From the NCBI GenBank assembly GCA_020445605.1, contig JAGRGH010000014.1:31748-95747 (forward strand): 64,000 nucleotides of DNA, given 5' to 3'. Below the pieces are notes generated by a model that saw only the letters and a program-made list of their open reading frames with translations, was not told the DNA's origin and ran no database searches. This stretch comes from Chromatiales bacterium. GTDB taxonomy: Bacteria; Pseudomonadota; Gammaproteobacteria; JAGRGH01. This document shows, in pieces, positions 59,070 to 64,000 of the stretch. Each line of letters starts with the position of its first letter. Position 1 is the stretch's first letter. Both the position numbers and the translations under genes were made by a program.

Positions 59070-60190
59070 TCCTCGTGCTCGACGACTTCGGCGTCTTGCA
59101 AGCGCGCGGAGAATCGGTCCTGCCTGCCGTCATGACCAAGTTTGATCATCAGGCGCACATCGTTGCTTGAGTCCGCGTGCTTGAGTGCGTCTTCATAAGT
59201 CACCGCGCCACGGCGGAACAGCTCGACCAATGACTGATCGAAGGTCTGCATGCCGTGTTCGGTCGACCGCTTCATCAATTCCTTGAGCTTGGTGATTTCG
59301 TTCTTGCGCACGAGGTCGGCCGCAAACGGCGTATTGATCAGAATCTCCACCGCCGGAATGCGACCGCGATCGTCCGCGCGCGGCAGAAGCTGCTGGGCGA
59401 CGATGGCGCGCATGTTCAGCGACAGGTCCAGCAACAGCTGGTCGCGTCGATCCTCGGGAAAAAAGTTGATGATGCGATCCATGGCCTGGTTCGCGTTGTT
59501 GGCATGCAGCGTGGTCAACACCAGATGCCCGGTCTCCGCGAAGGCGATCGCATGCTCCATGGTTTCGCGCGTCCGCACCTCGCCAATCAGAATGACATCC
59601 GGCGCCTGGCGCAGCGTGTTTTTCAGCGCGACCTCGTAGGTCGCGGTATCCAGACCGACTTCCCGCTGCGTGACAATGCACTGACGGTGCTGGTGGATGT
59701 ACTCGATCGGGTCCTCAATGCTGATGATGTGACCGGTCGAATGTTCGTTGCGGTAGCCGATCATTGCTGCCAGCGAGGTCGATTTTCCCGATCCGGTCGG
59801 GCCGACAAACATTACGACCCCGCGCTTGAGCAGCGAAAATTCCGCGACCACGCCAGGAAGTTCCAACTCTTCGAAAGTGGGGATCTGCGTGTTGATCCGC
59901 CGGATGACCATGCCTGCGGAGTCGCGCTGCACGAAGGCACTGACACGAAATCGGCCTATGCCGGCGCTTGAGATCGCGAAGTTGCACTCCTTGGTTCTAG
60001 CGAACTCTTCGCGCTGCGCGGTGGTCATGACGCTTTCGACCAGATCGCGGGCATCGGTCTGCGTCAGCGACGTTTTCGACACCTGCGAGATCGTGCCGTG
60101 AACCTTGATCGATGGCGGCACTCCGGCCGTAATAAACAGGTCGGAGGCCTCCTTGTGGACCATGAGCTTCAGGAGTGATCTAAAATCCAT
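59063..60190 (-). CDS. pilU: type IV pilus retraction ATPase PilU
   Basis: A 375-residue hexameric ATPase of the PilT family that assists PilT in retraction. Walker A GPTGSGKSTSLAAM is at 130-143, with EDPIEYIHQHR and GEVRTRETMEHAIAFAETGHLVLTTLHAN (Asp/His boxes). MDFRSLLKLMVHKEASDLFITAG is PilU-like. It lies 11 bases after pilT. Confidence 0.96.
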   Translation of the reverse strand: MDFRSLLKLMVHKEASDLFITAGVPPSIKVHGTISQVSKTSLTQTDARDLVESVMTTAQREEFARTKECNFAISSAGIGRFRVSAFVQRDSAGMVIRRINTQIPTFEELELPGVVAEFSLLKRGVVMFVGPTGSGKSTSLAAMIGYRNEHSTGHIISIEDPIEYIHQHRQCIVTQREVGLDTATYEVALKNTLRQAPDVILIGEVRTRETMEHAIAFAETGHLVLTTLHANNANQAMDRIINFFPEDRRDQLLLDLSLNMRAIVAQQLLPRADDRGRIPAVEILINTPFAADLVRKNEITKLKELMKRSTEHGMQTFDQSLVELFRRGAVTYEDALKHADSSNDVRLMIKLGHDGRQDRFSARLQDAEVVEHEDY

Positions 60191-60201
60191 GGCGGCTTCC
60201 G

Positions 60202-61236
60202 TCAGAAGAGCGACTTGTTGACCGCACGGGCGCGGGCGTCGATACGGCTCACGATGCCGCGACCAACCAGCTCCTGTAGATGCTGATCGAGTGTCTGCAT
60301 ACCCTGCGCCTGTCCGGTCTGCACGGCGGAATACATCTGCGCGACCTTGTCCTCCCGGATAAGGTTTCGAATCGCGGCGGTTCCGATCATGATCTCCCAG
60401 GCCGCAATACGGCCACCGCCGACCTTCTTCAGCAGGGTCTGTGAAATGACCGCACGAAGGGACTCCGACAACATGGATCGCACCATGTCCTTCTCGCCGG
60501 CGGGGAATACGTCGATGACACGATCGATGGTCTTCGGCGCGGAACTCGTATGCACGGTCGCGAACACCAGGTGACCGGTCTCGGCGGCGGTGAGGGCAAG
60601 CCGAATGGTTTCAAGATCGCGCAGCTCGCCGACCAGAATGATGTCCGGGTCTTCACGCAGCCCGGAGCGCAGCGCCTCGGTGAATCCGTGCGTATCGCGA
60701 TGGACCTCGCGTTGGTTGATCAGGCACTTCTTGGAGCGATGGACAAACTCGATCGGGTCCTCGATTGTCAGGATATGCGCGTAATCCTTGTTGTTTTTGT
60801 AGTCGATCATCGCGGCCAGCGTTGTCGACTTGCCCGAGCCGGTCGGCCCGGTCACCAGCACCAGCCCGCGCGGCACGTCGACAATGTCCTTGAAACTCGG
60901 CGGCGCGCTGAGGTCCTCCAGCGTCCAGACTGCCGCGGGAATGGTCCGAAACACCCCGGCGGCGCCACGATCCTGGTTAAACGCATTGACACGGAAACGG
61001 GCCAGCCCCGGGATCTCGAAGGAGAAGTCGGTCTCGAGGAACTCCTCGTAATCCTTGCGCTGCTTGTCATTCATGATGTCGTAGATCAGCGCGTGCACGG
61101 TGCGGTGGTCCAGCGCGGGGACGTTGATCCGGCGCATGTCGCCGTCGACTCGGATCATCGGCGGCATGCCGGCTGACAGGTGCAGGTCAGAGGCGTTGTT
61201 CTTGACCGCAAAGGCCAAAAGCTCGGTGATATCCAT
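60202..61236 (-). CDS. pilT: type IV pilus retraction motor PilT
   Basis: A 344-residue ATPase that depolymerises the pilus and causes twitching. Walker A GPTGSGKSTTLAAM (130-143), EDPIEFVHRSKKCLINQREV, and GELRDLETIRLALTAAETGHLVFATVHTSSA (with AIRNLIRE, the conserved retraction motif) are present. I start at ATG 61236, since the upstream extension is a promoter region shared with yggS. On the minus strand TATACT at 61291-61296 is a possible -10. Confidence 0.97.
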   Translation of the reverse strand: MDITELLAFAVKNNASDLHLSAGMPPMIRVDGDMRRINVPALDHRTVHALIYDIMNDKQRKDYEEFLETDFSFEIPGLARFRVNAFNQDRGAAGVFRTIPAAVWTLEDLSAPPSFKDIVDVPRGLVLVTGPTGSGKSTTLAAMIDYKNNKDYAHILTIEDPIEFVHRSKKCLINQREVHRDTHGFTEALRSGLREDPDIILVGELRDLETIRLALTAAETGHLVFATVHTSSAPKTIDRVIDVFPAGEKDMVRSMLSESLRAVISQTLLKKVGGGRIAAWEIMIGTAAIRNLIREDKVAQMYSAVQTGQAQGMQTLDQHLQELVGRGIVSRIDARARAVNKSLF

Positions 61237-61349
61237 GGCTCGTCTGGTTGGGCTGGAGGGTGTCGGGGCCGGGCGCCCGGTAACGCCTGTAGTATAGACT
61301 GCGACGGCATCGCTGCACGGCGGTCTGATTCTCACCTGGGCCTACACCG

Positions 61350-62069
61350 ATGCTTGCCGAGTCAATCCTGCAACACAACCTCGACGGTGTCCGCGGGCGC
61401 ATCGCTGCGGCGGAACGACGTGCCGGACGTCCCGCGGGCAGCGTACGGTTGCTTGCGGTGACCAAGGGTCACGCCGCAGGGCAGGTCCTTTCGGGCTGGC
61501 GCGCCGGGATTCGCGAGGTAGGAGAAAGCTATGTCCAGGAGGCGTCGGTCAAACAGGCCGCTTGCGTGGCGACCGGGTTGGTCTGGCATTTCATCGGCCG
61601 CCCACAACGCGGAAACCTCAAGGCCATCGCTCAACGGTTCGACTGGGTGCACGGTCTGGCGTCTGTTGATCACGCACTAAAACTCGATCAGACCCGCGCG
61701 TCCTGCGCCGCAGAACCGCTGAATGTTTGCATCCAGGTCAACCTGAGCGAAGAGGCGCAGAAGAACGGCGTCCGACAAAGCGAACTTCCGGGCCTGATTG
61801 AGCGTATTCGGCCGCTTCGCCACATCCGCCTGCGTGGACTGATGACCATGTCGGCCGGGCAGGACTCCGCGCCGGCCCGCAGTGCCCTGTTCGAACACGC
61901 GGCACAGTTGTTCAGCGAATTGAGTCCCGCAGCGGGAGACCGATGGGATACCCTGTCCATGGGGATGTCAGATGATTTCGAGATCGCCATCGCGGCCGGG
62001 TCGACCATCGTGCGGGTGGGTACGGCAATCTTTGGTCCCCGTAGCAACAATTTGAGGAACGGATCGTGA
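61350..62069 (+). CDS. yggS: YggS family PLP-binding protein
   Basis: A 239-residue PLP homeostasis protein of the alanine-racemase-like fold. Lys39 in VRLLAVTKG holds PLP; REVGESYVQEA and LSMGMSDDFEIAIAAGSTIVRVG are family motifs. The usual IGPLQSNK stretch is IGRPQRGN here, one residue longer. It heads yggS-proC-yggT and overlaps proC by 4 bases. Confidence 0.93.
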   Translation: MLAESILQHNLDGVRGRIAAAERRAGRPAGSVRLLAVTKGHAAGQVLSGWRAGIREVGESYVQEASVKQAACVATGLVWHFIGRPQRGNLKAIAQRFDWVHGLASVDHALKLDQTRASCAAEPLNVCIQVNLSEEAQKNGVRQSELPGLIERIRPLRHIRLRGLMTMSAGQDSAPARSALFEHAAQLFSELSPAAGDRWDTLSMGMSDDFEIAIAAGSTIVRVGTAIFGPRSNNLRNGS

Positions 62070-62902
62070 GCGAACGGCGCCGGATGGGCTTCATCGGTGG
62101 CGGCAACATGGCCCGCGCCCTGATCGGCGGGCTGATTCGTGCGGGATACGATCCGAAACAAATCAGCGTTTCGGATCCGCTCGCCCCCGCGCGGGACGCC
62201 TTGGCACATGATTTCTCGATCACGACCCTGGTCGACAACCGGCAACTCGCCGCCGAATGCGATTTGCTGGTGCTGGCAGTCAAACCGCAGGCGGCGCGAC
62301 CGGTAATCGAGGACATCTCGGCGGTGTTTCAAGCTGGACACCAGACCGTCGTGTCGATCATGGCGGGCATCCGGGCCACCACCATCGAGCGCTGGCTCGG
62401 CGGGCAATGCGCCGTCGTGCGCGCAATGCCCAACACGCCCGCGCTGATCGGATCCGGCGCGACCGGCGTCTTCGCGAACACGCGCGTCGATCCACAGGGG
62501 CGCCAGTTGGCATCGGAGTTGTTCGAGGCGGTGGGGATCATTCGGTGGGTCGACGAAGAACGCGACCTTGACTCGGTCACGGCGCTTTCCGGCAGTGGAC
62601 CTGCGTACTTCTTCTATCTGGCCGAGTTGCTGGAACGCGCCGCGGTCAGCCAGGGGCTGGACCCTGAATCCGCACGAGCGCTCTGCGTGCAGACTGCAAT
62701 AGGTGCGGCGCAGATGCTCAGAGACTCTGGCGAGTCTGCCGCCGCTCTTCGTGGCCGGGTGACGTCACCAGGCGGAACAACCCATGCTGCGATCGAAACA
62801 TTTCGTGCAAACGGGATCGAGGGAATTGTCGAATTGGCCTTGGAAGCCGCCCGTGCCCGTTCCGCCGAGCTGGGCAGGCAGTTTGACCAGAAGCCCCAAT
62901 GA
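62066..62902 (+). CDS. proC: pyrroline-5-carboxylate reductase
   Basis: A 278-residue enzyme that makes proline using NAD(P)H. MGFIGGGNMARALIGGLI is the Rossmann loop, VVRAMPNTPALIGSGATG and the ALSGSGPAYFFYLAELL segment plus VTSPGGTTHAAIETF are typical. The start is GTG at 62066 with GAGGAAC upstream. It overlaps yggT by 4 bases. Confidence 0.97.
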   Translation: MSERRRMGFIGGGNMARALIGGLIRAGYDPKQISVSDPLAPARDALAHDFSITTLVDNRQLAAECDLLVLAVKPQAARPVIEDISAVFQAGHQTVVSIMAGIRATTIERWLGGQCAVVRAMPNTPALIGSGATGVFANTRVDPQGRQLASELFEAVGIIRWVDEERDLDSVTALSGSGPAYFFYLAELLERAAVSQGLDPESARALCVQTAIGAAQMLRDSGESAAALRGRVTSPGGTTHAAIETFRANGIEGIVELALEAARARSAELGRQFDQKPQ

Positions 62903-63471
62903 ACGGATACCTGACCAACCCGCTGATTTTTCTCGTTTCCGTAGTCTTTGGCCTGTACGCGCTGGCTCTGTTACTACGTTTCCTGTTGCAGGTTGTTCGC
63001 GCGGACTTCTACAACCCCCTGTCACAGTTTTTGGTGCGAATCACCAATCCGGTGGTGCGCCCGGCGCGCAGGCTGATCCCGGGGCTCGGCGGGCTCGATC
63101 TTGCAAGCCTCTTGCTGGCTTGGCTCGTCAAGTCCTTGGAAATCGCACTGCTCATCGTGCTTACCGAAACAGCCGCAAACCCGTTGCGGGCGTTCGCATG
63201 GGCAATTCCCGATCTTGTCGAGCTGACGATATTCGTCTTTCTCGTGGCACTTTTCGTGCGCGTGGTTCTCAGCTGGATCAACGGCGGCGGCTACAACTTG
63301 GCCGCAACTGTCATCTATGATCTGACCTCTCCGCTTCTACGACCGATTCGCCGCTGGCTGCCGAGCGACACCGGCGGAATCGACTTCTCGCCACTCGTCG
63401 CTGGAGTGGTGCTGATGCTCGGTTGGTATTTGATCCTTCCGCCGCTTCGTGCCATCACCGGCACCGGCTGA
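62899..63471 (+). CDS. yggT: YggT family membrane protein
   Basis: A 190-residue inner-membrane protein with two YGGT repeats, each with a membrane helix followed by an amphipathic DLTSPLLRPIRRWLP-like segment (VVRPARRLIPGLGG in repeat 1). It has roles in osmotic or cell-division contexts in other bacteria but no firm function. It ends about 40 bases before the rRNA terminator on the other strand. Confidence 0.94.
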   Translation: MNGYLTNPLIFLVSVVFGLYALALLLRFLLQVVRADFYNPLSQFLVRITNPVVRPARRLIPGLGGLDLASLLLAWLVKSLEIALLIVLTETAANPLRAFAWAIPDLVELTIFVFLVALFVRVVLSWINGGGYNLAATVIYDLTSPLLRPIRRWLPSDTGGIDFSPLVAGVVLMLGWYLILPPLRAITGTG

Positions 63472-63512
63472 TCCATGCGACACACCGGGTGCTGTTCCGA
63501 TAGAACCGGCGT

Positions 63513-63556
63513 CAACAAAACGAGAAAAGCCCCCGCCGCGAACCCGCGACGGGGGC
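63513..63556 (-). terminator. rRNA operon terminator
   Basis: GCCCCCG and CGGGGGC enclose a CGCG...CGCG inner stem (63529-63556). Reading on the minus strand it is followed by CTTTTCTCGTTTTG. It lies 10 bases after the 5S gene. Confidence 0.85.
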
Positions 63557-63566
63557 CGTATTAAAA

Positions 63567-63686
63567 GCCTGGCAGTGACCTACTCTCACATGGGGAGACC
63601 CCACACTACCATCGGCGCTGAGCCGTTTCACTTCTGAGTTCGGGATGGGTTCAGGTGGTTCCAACTCGCTATGGCCGCCAGGCAAA
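63567..63686 (-). rRNA. rrf: 5S ribosomal RNA
   Basis: A complete 5S gene of about 120 bases. On the minus strand it begins TGCCTGGCGGCCATAGCG and ends GTAGGTCACTGCCAGGC, closing the terminal helix. GAACCCATCCCGAACTC and GTGAAACGGCTCAGCGCCG are the conserved core. Ends may shift by a base or two. Confidence 0.97.
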
Positions 63687-63782
63687 CCTTTTTAGGACCG
63701 GCAATGCCAATCCACAAATTCGAAGTTGCGAGCACAAGCTGTGCGGACATTTGCGCCCGGCGGCAAACCGCTCGGGTGTTAT

Positions 63783-64000
<218 letters not shown>

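Noticed and set aside
63687..63782. tRNA between 23S and 5S
   Set aside because: The 96-base spacer does not fold into a cloverleaf and has no TTCRANNC-type T-loop.

Overview
The window looks like one piece of a high-GC gammaproteobacterial chromosome. Supporting signs are the pilT/pilU next to yggS-proC-yggT, the Pil-Chp chemosensory cluster, algH-ruvX-pyrRBC, and a class II aldolase/transketolase/gap/pgk/pyk block as in many chemolithoautotrophic or purple sulfur-type lineages. No rubisco or sulfur-oxidation gene is present, so autotrophy is only a guess. Codon use and gene density are even except around 18.3-21.7 kb, which is visibly less GC-rich in its coding parts, rich in repeats and carries mobile-element traces.

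Layout: 0-1 kb, a small membrane ORF and a YefM/YoeB toxin-antitoxin pair. 1-5 kb, a secreted LCCL/laminin-B-like protein with a coiled-coil exported partner, and a convergent CapA-like lipoprotein. 5.1-18.3 kb, a minus-strand nitrogen-acquisition locus transcribed urtABCDE-ureD-ureA, then a PKHD-type hydroxylase, an opposite-strand PEP-CTERM-like gene, and ureB-ureC-ureE-ureF-ureG-terC. Upstream of urtA there is a near-consensus sigma-54 promoter and two NtrC-like dyads, so ammonium-limited cells probably switch on high-affinity urea uptake together with urease. 18.35-20.25 kb, two integron-type gene cassettes (a free-standing HsdR-N-like nuclease domain protein and a HIRAN protein) whose end sites pair with each other as expected, with an IS3-family remnant cutting into one attC. 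No integrase is visible. 20.75-21.65 kb, a CPCC-domain protein and a tandem array of 45-bp repeats.

21.7-28.7 kb, the minus-strand tkt-gap-pgk-pyk-fba block for the Calvin cycle/glycolysis. 29.1-31.8 kb, a thioredoxin-fold protein and rfbB-rfbA for dTDP-sugar synthesis. 31.9-37.6 kb, the methyl-cycle and one-carbon genes metK, ahcY (behind an SAH riboswitch) and metF, then bioA and rsmE, followed by a MITE-like inverted-repeat element.

37.8-48.5 kb, the type IV pilus chemosensory system read pilG-pilH-pilI-pilJ-chpA-chpC, without pilK or chpB. 48.5-54.4 kb, a periplasmic rhodanese, a small exported protein, then gshA-gshB-apbE-tonB on the plus strand. 54.4-59.1 kb, a tightly coupled algH-ruvX-pyrR-pyrB-pyrC'-pyrK run in which the dihydroorotase-like protein has lost its metal ligands. 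59.1-63.5 kb, pilT-pilU (minus) and yggS-proC-yggT (plus). The right edge holds the 3' end of an rRNA operon on the minus strand: partial 23S, complete 5S and a terminator.
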